Shown here: positions 44,576 through 55,786 of the stretch, piece after piece
How the letters are laid out: each line of letters begins with the position of its first letter
Position numbering within the stretch: the first letter of the stretch is position 1
From: Alteromonas sp. IB21
GTDB taxonomy: Bacteria > Pseudomonadota > Gammaproteobacteria > Enterobacterales > Alteromonadaceae
Length of the DNA: 64,000 nt
NCBI RefSeq assembly: GCF_016405965.1
Contig: NZ_JAEFCD010000025.1
Span: 1 to 64,000 of the forward strand
Direction of reading: 5' to 3'
Position numbers and translations under genes: made by a program
Notes under the pieces: generated by a model
The model's input: only the letters and a program-made list of their open reading frames with translations
Told to the model about the DNA's origin: nothing
Database searches by the model: none

Positions 44576-45702
44576 ATGAGTGTGCAAACCGCAGTGAGTG
44601 ATATTGAATCTAACGCCAGCAAAAAAGTAATCGTCGGTATGTCCGGCGGTGTCGATTCGTCTGTTTCAGCTTACCTACTTCAACAGCAAGGTTATCAGGT
44701 TGAAGGTCTTTTCATGAAAAACTGGGAAGAAGACGATAACGATGAATACTGTGCAGCAGCAGATGACTTAAAAGATGCGCAAGCGGTTGCTGATAAACTT
44801 GGCATTGAATTACACACTATCAACTTTGCTGCTGAATACTGGGATAACGTGTTTGAGTATTTTCTAGAAGAATACAAAGCAGGCCGTACACCAAACCCCG
44901 ATATTATGTGCAACAAAGAAATCAAGTTTAAAGCATTTCTCGAATTTGCAGCAGAAGATCTTGGCGCTGACTATATCGCTACCGGCCACTATGTGCGCCG
45001 ACGTGAAGTGGATGGTAAGTGGCAGATGCTTCGAGGTCTGGATAACAACAAAGACCAAAGCTACTTCCTTTACACGTTAGGTGAAGAGCACGTAGCTAAA
45101 ACGCTCTTTCCTGTAGGCGACATTGAAAAGCCACTGGTTCGCAAAATTGCTGAAGAGCAAGGTCTTATTACGCATGATAAGAAAGACTCTACGGGGATCT
45201 GTTTTATTGGCGAGCGTAAATTTAAGGATTTCCTAGCGCGCTATCTTCCAGCTCAACCAGGCGTTATAGAAACCGCAGAGGGCGAAGAAATTGGCCAACA
45301 TGAAGGCTTGATGTATCACACATTGGGCCAGCGTAAAGGCCTACACATTGGTGGTATGGCAAAATATGGTGACGAGCCTTGGTATGTGGTAGATAAAGAT
45401 GTTGCTCGCAATGTGCTCATTGTGGGTCAAGGAGCCGACCACCCTCGCCTTTACTCAAAAGGTTTGGTAGCCAAGCAGCTACACTGGGTAGATAGAAAGA
45501 GCATCACTGAACCTATGCGCGCTGTAGTTAAAACCCGTTATCGACAGGCTGATATACCTTGTACCATTACGCCGACGGACAATGACACTATAGAAGTTGT
45601 GTTCGATGAACCGCAAAAAGCGGTGACACCAGGTCAGTCGGCGGTGTTTTACAAGGATGAAGTATGCCTAGGTGGCGGTATTATTGAGAGTTACATTCGC
45701 TA

Positions 45703-45703
<1 letters not shown>
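44576..45703 (+). CDS. mnmA: tRNA-specific 2-thiouridylase MnmA
   Basis: Thiolates U34 of tRNA-Lys, Glu and Gln. 375 residues with the PP-loop [15 protein letters not shown] at 22-36, the catalytic Cys pair in [12 protein letters not shown] and [10 protein letters not shown], and the C-terminal barrel. The stop overlaps the hflD ATG by 1 base. A GTG at 44591 is a possible later start. Confidence 0.98.
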
Positions 45704-47710
<2,007 letters not shown>

Positions 47711-47736
47711 GCATCATCGCTTTGTAGTACATTAAA

Positions 47737-47766
47737 AACGCGGTCACTGGGACCGCGTTTTTTTAT
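47737..47766 (+). terminator. Terminator after purB
   Basis: AACGCGGTC and GACCGCGTT arms with a short loop and a following run of Ts. Confidence 0.92.
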
Positions 47767-47813
47767 TGTGGTCTTAGTAAGAGGCTTATTAAATACTGAT
47801 CTGGAGCATGTAG

Positions 47814-48617
47814 ATGGATTTACACAAAACATTGGGCTCATATAACCTTGCTCTTGATGCGCATCGCCGCCCTACATCAGCCCCATGTTCACAAATTTCA
47901 ACAAAACCACTGGTAAAGCAAAACAAAAGTGTAAGCGCCAAGCACACTGTAAAAGCCGCCGTAGTTATCTTTTGCGATCTCTCTAAGTTTCAACAATTCA
48001 CAGCGCAATATGGTGACATAACGTGTTCGAGTATTGTGGAGAGCCTATTTACACAGTTTGACGGCATTGCCTCACCTTTGCAGCTTACCCCTTTAAAAAC
48101 CAATGGCGATCAGTACATCGCCGTGAGCTTTTGTGCCGACGATACCAGTTCTACTACTTCACTCTCCCGCTGCGTAAGGAATACCATTGAGTTTGCGTTA
48201 AAAGCGCGCAACCTTGTTAGTAGCAACCCCGTGCTCTTTTCGTCGTCCTGCCAGCTTCGGGTAGGTATTGCAACGGGCTCTGTGGTTGCTGGAGATTCTA
48301 ACCGCTCGTTCGCAGGCTTCGATATTTGGGGTAGCACGGTTAACCAAGCTGCAATGCTAGAGCAATTCACTGCGCCAAACACAATTGCAGTATGCGCAAA
48401 GACCTACGGCTTGTTTTCAAAACACGCGTTTCACTCAGGCGTTACAGAAACCGATAACAGGACCAACGCAGCCCTGCACAATAGTCTCGCTGGACAACGT
48501 GACGACAAGTTACCGACATGCGAGACATACTTTAAAGACACATACTCGCAGAGTGTATTGTTTTATAGAACTCAGCTTCAAACCAAATCAACATCGTCAA
48601 TTGCATACATTTGCTAA
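47814..48617 (+). CDS. Class III nucleotidyl cyclase-like protein, probably degenerate
   Basis: 267 residues with a single class III cyclase (guanylate cyclase HD) domain at about 45-215 and no membrane segment. Visible catalytic positions: metal-binding Asp55 (FCDLSKF) and Asp99 (KTNGDQY), adenine-selecting Lys95 and Asp170 (FDIWGSTVN), and transition-state Asn177. The Arg that should follow in VNxAxR is Met181 (VNQAAML), so full activity is doubtful. It has its own terminator-separated position between purB and roxA, where E. coli has phoPQ. It may be a low-activity adenylate cyclase or a nucleotide-binding regulator. Confidence 0.8.
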   Translation: MDLHKTLGSYNLALDAHRRPTSAPCSQISTKPLVKQNKSVSAKHTVKAAVVIFCDLSKFQQFTAQYGDITCSSIVESLFTQFDGIASPLQLTPLKTNGDQYIAVSFCADDTSSTTSLSRCVRNTIEFALKARNLVSSNPVLFSSSCQLRVGIATGSVVAGDSNRSFAGFDIWGSTVNQAAMLEQFTAPNTIAVCAKTYGLFSKHAFHSGVTETDNRTNAALHNSLAGQRDDKLPTCETYFKDTYSQSVLFYRTQLQTKSTSSIAYIC

Positions 48618-48885
48618 GAACTCATACTGCTAGCAGTAAGTCCAGGTTACTTATATTTTCTAATAGCGCGCTTTGTGTGCACAATTATCTTTGACTTCAC
48701 CTGTTAATTTATAAAGGTTTTACTGCGGTAAGGTAGCAATCATGTTTTCAATAATCGATAATGCTAACGTAAAATTTCACCCCGCTATTTGCTCAAAGCT
48801 TACGTTTGTCGCATGTTTATTGTGCCCTATGTAAACCAGCAACAGCAGGTCGACACCATTACACTGCCTTACACAAAGAGATGCT

Positions 48886-50052
48886 ATGCGCACTAACGAC
48901 AACACGTATTTTATTGATGCACAAACTGGTAACGGCTTTAATGCAGAAACCTTCTTAAAGCACTACTGGCAGCAAAAACCTGTGGTGATAAAGCATTTTT
49001 TTCCAGATTTTTTTGACCCCATTGATGAAAACGATTTAGCGGGTCTCGCACAAGAATCTGAAATTGATGCGCGTATCATTAGCAATGTGCAAGGCAACTG
49101 GCATGTTGAACAGGGCCCTATCAGTGATTTTGATAACGCATGTCAGGGTAAGTGGACGCTGCTTGTTCAGGGAGTAGACAAATACGTACCCGACGTTGCG
49201 CCAATTCTTGATCCCTTTGCTTTTATTCCTAACTGGCGATTAGACGACTTGATGGTGAGTTTCGCCACAAACGGTGCAGGCGTGGGCGCTCATATCGACC
49301 AATACGATGTATTTCTTCTTCAAGGTAAAGGAAAAAGGCGCTGGCGAGTGGGTAAACCGGCAGAATACAAAGAAGTGTTTCCCCATCCGAAGTTAAGACA
49401 AATAGAAGGGTTCAACCCTGTCATAGATGTGGTGGTTGAGCCTGGCGATGTGGTTTATGTTCCACCAGGCTGGCCTCATGATGGTGAAACTGTGGAGGAT
49501 AGTTTGACTTACTCAGTTGGCTATCGTGCACCCGACAATCTTCAGTTAGCGGAAAGTCTAGCCATGATGCTGGATAAAGGCGCCCATAATTATCGATTCA
49601 CTGATGCGGGACGCACACTTCAAAGAAGCCGATCAGTAGTAAACCCAAGTGATGTTTCAGCGCTAAAACAGCAGCTTATCGACGCCATTAACGGCGAAGA
49701 TTTTACGTTGGCACTTTTAGAAGCTATGAGCGAACAAGGTATACCCGAATATCCGCTAGAGAACGAGGTATCGCTAGAACAAGTTGCAAATGAGTTTGCT
49801 TCAGGTATTAGCTTTGTGCCGGCACCTGGCGTGCGTGCCCTAATTTGCGACGGAAAACGCGGTCTTCCCCGGGCCCTCTTCGTGAATGGAAGCCAATTTG
49901 AATTCGCGAAAAACGATCAAGAGTGGTTTGAAGTGTTGGCATCAGGTAGCGTTTTGAATGAAACATGCTGTCAAGATGCTCCCTCTTTTACATTTTTAAG
50001 AACCTTGACTACACTGATTAATAACGGTTATTGGGAATGGTTCGAGGCATAA
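48886..50052 (+). CDS. roxA: Ribosomal protein uL16 arginine hydroxylase RoxA (YcfD)
   Basis: Fe(II)/2-oxoglutarate oxygenase with a JmjC-type fold that hydroxylates Arg81 of ribosomal protein uL16. 388 residues, normal length. The iron triad is His136-x-Asp138 (HIDQYD) and His198 (GWPHDGE). The WRVG and VGYRAPD strands match the family. It follows the purB locus as in E. coli, and the GNAT gene starts 9 bases later. Confidence 0.95.
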   Translation: MRTNDNTYFIDAQTGNGFNAETFLKHYWQQKPVVIKHFFPDFFDPIDENDLAGLAQESEIDARIISNVQGNWHVEQGPISDFDNACQGKWTLLVQGVDKYVPDVAPILDPFAFIPNWRLDDLMVSFATNGAGVGAHIDQYDVFLLQGKGKRRWRVGKPAEYKEVFPHPKLRQIEGFNPVIDVVVEPGDVVYVPPGWPHDGETVEDSLTYSVGYRAPDNLQLAESLAMMLDKGAHNYRFTDAGRTLQRSRSVVNPSDVSALKQQLIDAINGEDFTLALLEAMSEQGIPEYPLENEVSLEQVANEFASGISFVPAPGVRALICDGKRGLPRALFVNGSQFEFAKNDQEWFEVLASGSVLNETCCQDAPSFTFLRTLTTLINNGYWEWFEA

Positions 50053-50061
50053 CAGGTACGT

Positions 50062-50520
50062 ATGGCGTTTACTGTACACAACGTCGATTGGGAAAAGGAT
50101 AAAAATCGACTTAAGGCATTGAGGGAACATGTATTCGTTCTAGAGTGGCGGGTACCCGAGTCAAGCGAGTTCGACGAGCACGACAGTTCAGCTTGCCACG
50201 TGCTTATAGTGGATGATAAAAACATTCCCATCGCCACGGGACGGCTGACAAAAAAAGGAGAACTGGGCCGCATAGCCGTCAAACGTAGCCATCGAACCCT
50301 TGTGGTGTACCGCTTACTCTTTGAAGCCTTATTAAATGTGGCCAAGAGAAACAACTGCCCAATCATAAAAGTCGTATGCACGTTAGAAAGCGTTTCATAC
50401 CACCGTTCACTTGGATTTATCCCTGACGGTCAGGTGTTTATGGATGCAGGAGTACCACGACAAAGACTTAAATGTCCAGCAGAGCGTTTTCCCCTGCCGG
50501 ACTTTACGCAGTTACATTAG
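50062..50520 (+). CDS. GNAT family N-acetyltransferase
   Basis: 152 residues. Single GNAT fold with EWRVPESSEFD early, the IATGRLTKKGELGRIAVKRSHR core (acetyl-CoA loop region, atypical RSHRTL in place of the usual QxxGxG/A) and YHRSLGFIPDG near the end. Likely cotranscribed with roxA, 9 bases upstream. Substrate unknown. Confidence 0.85.
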   Translation: MAFTVHNVDWEKDKNRLKALREHVFVLEWRVPESSEFDEHDSSACHVLIVDDKNIPIATGRLTKKGELGRIAVKRSHRTLVVYRLLFEALLNVAKRNNCPIIKVVCTLESVSYHRSLGFIPDGQVFMDAGVPRQRLKCPAERFPLPDFTQLH

Positions 50521-50568
50521 TACTTCGAACAGGCGCGTTTAAAACTTACTACCTTCCTAATGCTCAGT

Positions 50569-50985
50569 TTAAACCCAAAAATCTGGAGTGTTTTGCATGG
50601 CAAATAAGCTTTCAGCACGGTTAACTAGCAGTTCCCCGAATGCCTTTTGACTGTCGTCCGCCCCTTCAGCGTTCATTAAGTTTTCAGCCTTAAGTTGCCA
50701 ATGCATAGCGAAGTGACGCAATACTTCTTTAGCGTCTGTAGCATTTTCTACCGAAGTAAAATCTGTGGGTAGATCTCCACTGATTACCCAATAAAGCTTG
50801 CTATCCATCGCTCTAATTTTCCAGACGGCTAAATAAGGCATTAAGTAACGGCTTTCTTCAGTAATCACGGTGTCGAACAATACGCCATTTTCAGCTAGAA
50901 ACTTATTTGCTTTCTGAAACTGCTCTCTTACCCAATTAGCCCGCTCTTCTTCGCTGATAGGTTGTCTTTCTTGTTGCTCAGCCAT
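50569..50985 (-). CDS. DUF4826 family protein
   Basis: 138 residues from ATG 50985, preceded by AAGAGAG; the frame also opens at GTG 50991. Soluble, acidic, with WVREQFQKANKFL, a conserved-looking YLMPYLAVWKI and VISGDLPTDF. Function unknown; the family is recurrent in Alteromonadales and Shewanella. Convergent with the GNAT gene. Confidence 0.83.
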   Translation of the reverse strand: MAEQQERQPISEEERANWVREQFQKANKFLAENGVLFDTVITEESRYLMPYLAVWKIRAMDSKLYWVISGDLPTDFTSVENATDAKEVLRHFAMHWQLKAENLMNAEGADDSQKAFGELLVNRAESLFAMQNTPDFWV

Positions 50986-51316
50986 GTTCACTCTCTTTCT
51001 TGTCGTTATTTTAGTTGTGCGAACTTTTTAGTAATGCACGCATAATTTTGTACTGTAAGGGCATTAACATGTGTATCTTACCCCTTACAACTATCTTACT
51101 TTGTACTGCATTTCTACTGCGCTTTCCACAGCGAAGGCATCATTGTCTGCCCATTAGCAATCAAACGATTACTTATTCACCAATATTGTAAAAATCACGA
51201 GGTGCCTTTGTCTCTAAACAAATCCAGTACAAACATTTACATTTTTATTATTGGCAAACAAAGTAGGTTAAGCGACACTACATAAATAATTAGCCTTATA
51301 AGACGAGTTTAGACAC
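50986..51316. other. Gap upstream of the PGPGW gene (331 bases)
   Basis: Divergent promoter region. It contains an inverted repeat TGTAAGGG (51054-51061) and CCCTTACA (51082-51089), and two copies of TTTGTACTG (51047, 51100). No ORF or RNA recognised. Confidence 0.5.
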
Positions 51317-51532
51317 ATGCGTATACTAAGACTTACTCTTGGCGCAATACTATTTGCTGGCGGAATTGTTTTAACATTGCTCCCTGGCTCAATTCTCTTC
51401 GTTGTTGCCGGACTTGTTCTATTGAGCTATGACTGGCCTAGAGCCCGCCGATGGTTAAAGTACAGCCAACGAACCATGACGTTAGGCGCGCGTAAAATAG
51501 ACCGATTCCTTCTTATGAGAAAACTTCGCTAA
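51317..51532 (+). CDS. PGPGW-type small membrane protein
   Basis: 71 residues with two hydrophobic stretches (about 4-22 and 26-40) split by LLPGSI, which replaces the PGPGW consensus, followed by YDWPRARRWLKYSQ, the conserved basic helix. Inner-membrane protein, function unknown. Single gene. Confidence 0.8.
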   Translation: MRILRLTLGAILFAGGIVLTLLPGSILFVVAGLVLLSYDWPRARRWLKYSQRTMTLGARKIDRFLLMRKLR

Positions 51533-51912
51533 TACCCACTTGAGCTAACGCGCGTGTGCTTTTTCGAGCATGACCTTGCCTACCATGTTCTTGAGTGCGC
51601 TATTGGCTTGAAACTACCAAGATTTCCTCATTATTTTGTCGCAGCAAGTTGGCAACTAAACTTATGTAAATGCGTAAAAATGCAATGCGTGTTAACGTAA
51701 TCTAAAGTATTAATTGCGAAGCCTTTAACAATAAAAATAGTGGCGTATATCTCTGTATGCTCAGCATCTTTGATAGTTCGTATCATCAGGCAATGTAACC
51801 GTATAGATATGATTTTGTGTTATGCGTTTAAATACGCTGCACTGTTTGGGTAGGCCAATTTTAATCAATCTGGTCCTAAACATATCTTTCGCTTACCTAT
51901 GGAGACAAGACC
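51533..51912. other. Gap upstream of the molybdenum hydroxylase (380 bases)
   Basis: AT-rich, with no credible ORF and no RNA recognised. Expected to hold the iorAB-like promoter; no single convincing pair of hexamers. Confidence 0.5.
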
Positions 51913-52419
51913 ATGATCACGTTTACCGTTAATGGTAACAAACACGAATTTTCTGGTGACCCATCAACACCCGTGTTGTGGTACCTTCGTGACGAATTAA
52001 ATCTTACGGGACCTAAGTTTGGCTGCGGTATGGCACAGTGCGGTGCATGTACGGTTCATATCGACGGTATGGCGCAGCGTTCTTGCGTATTGCCAGTATC
52101 AGCCGTTCAGGGTAAGAAAATCACCACTATTGAAGGGCTAAGCGAGAATGGCGACCACCCGGTTCAAAAAGCATGGGTAGAGCATAAAGTGCCGCAGTGT
52201 GGATTCTGCCAATGCGGGCAAATCATGCAGGCGGCGAGTTTGTTATCCACCAACCCAACACCAAGCGACGAAGAAATTGTTCAGAACATGTCTGGCAACA
52301 TCTGTCGTTGTGGAACCTACCCTCGCATTCACAAAGCTATTAAGGCTGCGTCGAAGTCCATGAGTAGCAATGCAGGTGTTAGCTACTTCGACCCAAGCCA
52401 AATGGGAGAAGAAGCATGA
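51913..52419 (+). CDS. Molybdenum hydroxylase [2Fe-2S] subunit (IorA-like)
   Basis: 168 residues, small electron-transfer subunit of the xanthine dehydrogenase family. The plant-type cluster [15 protein letters not shown] is near 41-55, and the second cluster has CGFCQCGQ and CRCGTYPRI. It overlaps the large subunit by 4 bases. No FAD subunit is present, as in isoquinoline 1-oxidoreductase and related enzymes. Confidence 0.93.
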   Translation: MITFTVNGNKHEFSGDPSTPVLWYLRDELNLTGPKFGCGMAQCGACTVHIDGMAQRSCVLPVSAVQGKKITTIEGLSENGDHPVQKAWVEHKVPQCGFCQCGQIMQAASLLSTNPTPSDEEIVQNMSGNICRCGTYPRIHKAIKAASKSMSSNAGVSYFDPSQMGEEA

Positions 52420-54677
52420 GCGAGAATACCTATTTTGATATGAATCGTCGCAGCTTTTTGAAATCCACAGCAGCGGCAGGCGCCTTGGTTCTTGGCACCT
52501 ATTTTGTGGGCAGTGCGCCACGAGCGATGGCTGGCGTTTTGGCGAAACCAGCTGAAAACGCAAAGCGTGCAAACTTATTTATAGCACTTCGCCCTGACGG
52601 CATGGTTGAAGTAACCTGTCATCGCAGTGAGATGGGTCAACAGATCCGTACCGCAATAGCGCAAATAGTCGCAGACGAAATGGAAGCTTCTTGGGACAAA
52701 GTGATTGTTATTCAGGGTAAAGGCGACCCTAAATACGGTGACCAAAACACGGATGGCTCTCGCAGTATTCGCTTTAATATGCAGCGTCTACGTGAAATGG
52801 GCGCAAGCGTACGCTATATGATGCAACACGCTGCAGCAAAACGTTGGGGTGTTGAGCCAAATACCTGTGTTGCCGCGCAGCATGTGGTCACACACACATC
52901 AGGTAAAACCCTGGCCTATAAAGACTTAATAGACGATGCGCTTACCATTACGCCGCCAGAAGCAGATAAGCTGAAGCTAAAAGACAGAAAAGAGTGGCGT
53001 TATATCAATACAGGTATGGCGCATATCGACCTTCAAGATATCGTTACCGGTAAAGCCACGTTTGCAGCTGATGTTCGTGAACCTAAAGCGCTTGTTGCAA
53101 TCATTGAACGCCCACCTGTAGTGGGCGGTAAGGTAAAAAGCGTTAACGCAGAAAAAGCAAAAGCAGTTAAAGGTGTCGTCGACATTATTGAAATACCTGC
53201 GCCGAAAGGTGCGCCTCAGTTCCAACCGAAAGGTGGCATAGCTGTCATTGCTAACAACACATGGGCTGCGTGGCAGGGCCGCAAAGCGCTAGAAGTCACC
53301 TGGGATGACGGAGCAAACGGCGACTATAACTCAGAAAGCTTTAAAGAGCAGTTGCTTAGCACGGTAAATGCCCCCCAAGCCCTTGTTAGAGAAAAAGGTG
53401 ACGCGCTAAGTGTTTTAGAAAAGGCCAGCGACAAGCTTGTTGCTGACTATTATGTGCCGCATCTTGCTCAAGCGCCGATGGAGCCACCATGCGCTACAGC
53501 CATGTACTACAAAGACCGCGTAGACGTGTGGGCCGCAACGCAAAACCCACAAGCTGACATGGAAACGGTAGGCGCCATGGTTGGCATGGACAAAGAAAAA
53601 ATCAACGTTCACGTTACCATGTTAGGCGGTGCATTCGGACGTAAGTCTAAACCTGATTTCTCTGCTGAAGCGGCATACCTTTCAATGAAAACGGGTAAAC
53701 CAATTCGCGTTCAATGGACCCGTGAAGATGATATTCAGCACGGTTTCTATCACGCAGTCTCTGCTCAGCACGTTGAAGCAGCCCTTGATGAAAATGGAAA
53801 AATTGACGCTTATCTCCACAGAACCGCGTTTTCACCGATTGCCTCTACCTTTCAAGAAGGTGCTAACGCGCCGTTCAGCTTTGAATTAGATTTGGGCTTT
53901 ACAGACAACCCTATTCTTACGCCAAACATGAAGTTAGAGCGCGGTGAAGCCCCCGCCAAAGCGCGTATAGGATGGATGCGTTCCGTATCAAACATCTTCC
54001 ATGCGTTTGCGGTTCAGTCGTTCATTAATGAAGCGGCGCACAAAGCAGGCAAAGATTCGAAAGACTACTTGTTAGAAGTTATCGGCCCTGACCGAATTTT
54101 GGATGTCACCGAACAGAAAGCCGAGTACAACAACTATTGGGGCGATAAGTCGGTCTATCCATTAGACACAGGCCGCCTACGTAACGTTATCGAAAAAGTG
54201 TCGGACATGGCTGGCTGGGGTCGAGAGATGCCTCAAGGGCGCGGCTTAGGCATTGCCGCACACCGCAGCTTCTTAACTTACGTAGCCACTGTGGTTGAAG
54301 TAGAAGTGACTGAGACTGGCGATCTTAATGTTATTAAGTCTTGGGTTGCCATTGATGCAGGTACAGTGGTGAACACCGATACCGTTAAGAACCAAACCCA
54401 GGGTGGTTCGGTGTACGGTATCACTACCGCTATCAGTGACGGTATTACCTTCGACAAAGGCCGTGTACAGCAAAGTAACTTCCACAACTATCGTGTACCG
54501 CGCATGAGCGATTCACCGTTAGACGTTGAAGTAGAAATAGTTGAAAGCGATGCACCACCTGCTGGTGTAGGCGAACCGGCAACACCGGTATACGCGCCAG
54601 CACTTTGTAATGCTATATTTGCAGCATGTGGTAAGCGTATTCGTCAGTTACCTATCGGAAACCAGCTAAAGGCCTAA
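52416..54677 (+). CDS. Molybdopterin-binding aldehyde/aromatic hydroxylase subunit (IorB-like)
   Basis: 753 residues. A twin-arginine signal, [18 protein letters not shown], follows ten residues; the [2Fe-2S] partner has no signal and would be co-exported. Molybdopterin-binding segments include the GGAFGRKSK loop near 405 and the catalytic Glu in [17 protein letters not shown] near the end. Likely oxidises an aldehyde or N-heterocycle in the periplasm and passes electrons to a cytochrome not encoded here. The substrate is not predictable from sequence. Confidence 0.9.
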   Translation: MSENTYFDMNRRSFLKSTAAAGALVLGTYFVGSAPRAMAGVLAKPAENAKRANLFIALRPDGMVEVTCHRSEMGQQIRTAIAQIVADEMEASWDKVIVIQGKGDPKYGDQNTDGSRSIRFNMQRLREMGASVRYMMQHAAAKRWGVEPNTCVAAQHVVTHTSGKTLAYKDLIDDALTITPPEADKLKLKDRKEWRYINTGMAHIDLQDIVTGKATFAADVREPKALVAIIERPPVVGGKVKSVNAEKAKAVKGVVDIIEIPAPKGAPQFQPKGGIAVIANNTWAAWQGRKALEVTWDDGANGDYNSESFKEQLLSTVNAPQALVREKGDALSVLEKASDKLVADYYVPHLAQAPMEPPCATAMYYKDRVDVWAATQNPQADMETVGAMVGMDKEKINVHVTMLGGAFGRKSKPDFSAEAAYLSMKTGKPIRVQWTREDDIQHGFYHAVSAQHVEAALDENGKIDAYLHRTAFSPIASTFQEGANAPFSFELDLGFTDNPILTPNMKLERGEAPAKARIGWMRSVSNIFHAFAVQSFINEAAHKAGKDSKDYLLEVIGPDRILDVTEQKAEYNNYWGDKSVYPLDTGRLRNVIEKVSDMAGWGREMPQGRGLGIAAHRSFLTYVATVVEVEVTETGDLNVIKSWVAIDAGTVVNTDTVKNQTQGGSVYGITTAISDGITFDKGRVQQSNFHNYRVPRMSDSPLDVEVEIVESDAPPAGVGEPATPVYAPALCNAIFAACGKRIRQLPIGNQLKA

Positions 54678-54764
54678 TGGTAGAAGTACTAAGGCCTAAA
54701 AACTGAGCCACTTGCCAGCACCGCAAATTAAACGTCAAAGCGGTGCTTGTAATTCAGTAAAAAA

Positions 54765-54797
54765 GGGTAGACACAACATGTGTTTACCCTTTTTTTA
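54765..54797 (+). terminator. Terminator after the molybdenum hydroxylase
   Basis: GGGTAGACAC and GTGTTTACCC pair across ten positions with one G-U and a short loop, followed by eight Ts. Confidence 0.88.
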
Positions 54798-55345
54798 TGA
54801 ATGTACCTATGTGACATCTTCAGCTTCAAGTATAACGATGGCTTGGGTTTATTCCCTTATTTTCACAGTAATAATAAACCCAAATCCTAATCAAATGATT
54901 CAGGGAATAGTTGAAAACTTTTAAGGATGAGAGAAAAGGCAATAACGGTTGTAGATACTCAGGCAGAAACATGCGACGGAGATGATGACGCACGCAACGA
55001 AAAAATGGATAGAAATACCATAACTTGCATAAGTAAAAACTGCGCATATTAGACCGATTGTGAATTACACTAGCGCTGCTTAACAAAGGGTTCTTATATT
55101 GCTGATTACAGGTTGGTCAAAAAACGTGAATCGATAAGCAATTTTTGTTTCCTTCCCTGCGCCCAAAATACTGCTAACGTTACGTAATTACACTAGCACA
55201 TCGAAGGCAATGCGAAAGAAACACAATGCTTTGTAGATAAGCCATAGAAAATGAAAATGAAAGTAATAATGTAAACTTTCAAAAAATCATTTCATACCCA
55301 CACAAAAACTCGGACTACTTGCGCCCGAGCACATCAACTCCGCAT
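54798..55345. other. Non-coding stretch with an 11-base inverted repeat
   Basis: No ORF with coding character: the 86-codon minus frame and a 41-codon plus frame at 54927 lack ribosome-binding sites. The notable element is the repeat at 54843-54883. Remainder AT-rich. Confidence 0.5.
54843..54883. repeat. 11-base perfect inverted repeat
   Basis: TTGGGTTTATT (54843-54853) and AATAAACCCAA (54873-54883) with a 19-base spacer. No T tract and no adjacent gene start. Operator, RNA stem or element end are all possible. Confidence 0.6.
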
Positions 55346-55495
55346 TTATTCGTAGTTGCGTTCCATCCACATCAACTGCATTTTTAGTTCGTTAATTTCC
55401 TTTTGCGCTTCCGCCAGCAGCTCTGCCGCAGAGCGTGATTGCATAACATTTTCTTCAGAAGTATTTACTGAAACTGTGCTGTCATTATGTGCCAT
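55346..55495 (-). CDS. Small protein, 49 residues, predicted coiled coil
   Basis: Open frame from ATG 55495 to TAA 55346. It begins MAHNDSTVSVNTSEE and continues AAELLAEAQKEINELKMQLMWMERNYE, split here over residues 23-49. The second half is a strongly amphipathic heptad-like helix with regular Leu/Met, typical of real small proteins. No strong ribosome-binding site. Lies downstream of ppsA on the same strand, beyond its terminator. No family recognised. Confidence 0.55.
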   Translation of the reverse strand: MAHNDSTVSVNTSEENVMQSRSAAELLAEAQKEINELKMQLMWMERNYE

Positions 55496-55691
55496 AAGAG
55501 TTCAACCAAGTTAATTATTAATCTAAGATTCAATGTGAAAGTCACTTTGTAATATTACATTTTTAATTACATAAAGTCATGTCATCAGTGGAAAAAATCG
55601 TATAGTTTTGCTAAATAACCATAGTTTTTTTAAGGAATGTATTACTGACACAGAACAGTTTTGAATCGCTTCAATGCGTTACGTTACCCAG

Positions 55692-55720
55692 AAAAAAAAA
55701 GAGACTAAAAAGTCTCTTTA
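55692..55720 (-). terminator. Terminator after ppsA
   Basis: On the minus strand, AGAGACT and AGTCTCT arms with a 4-base loop run into nine Ts. Confidence 0.88.
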
Positions 55721-55786
55721 ATCATCGCATTCGCGTTGTAACTAAGTCAGATCATTGCCCGTTTGATTCGGGCATCTAACGTGTGG

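Noticed and set aside
54927..55052. 41-codon plus-strand ORF (MREKAITVVD...)
   Set aside because: AAGG abuts the ATG with no usable spacer, and the product lacks a clear fold pattern.
54826..55086. 86-codon minus-strand ORF
   Set aside because: Aromatic- and Cys-rich composition unlike the real proteins here, no ribosome-binding site; probably chance.
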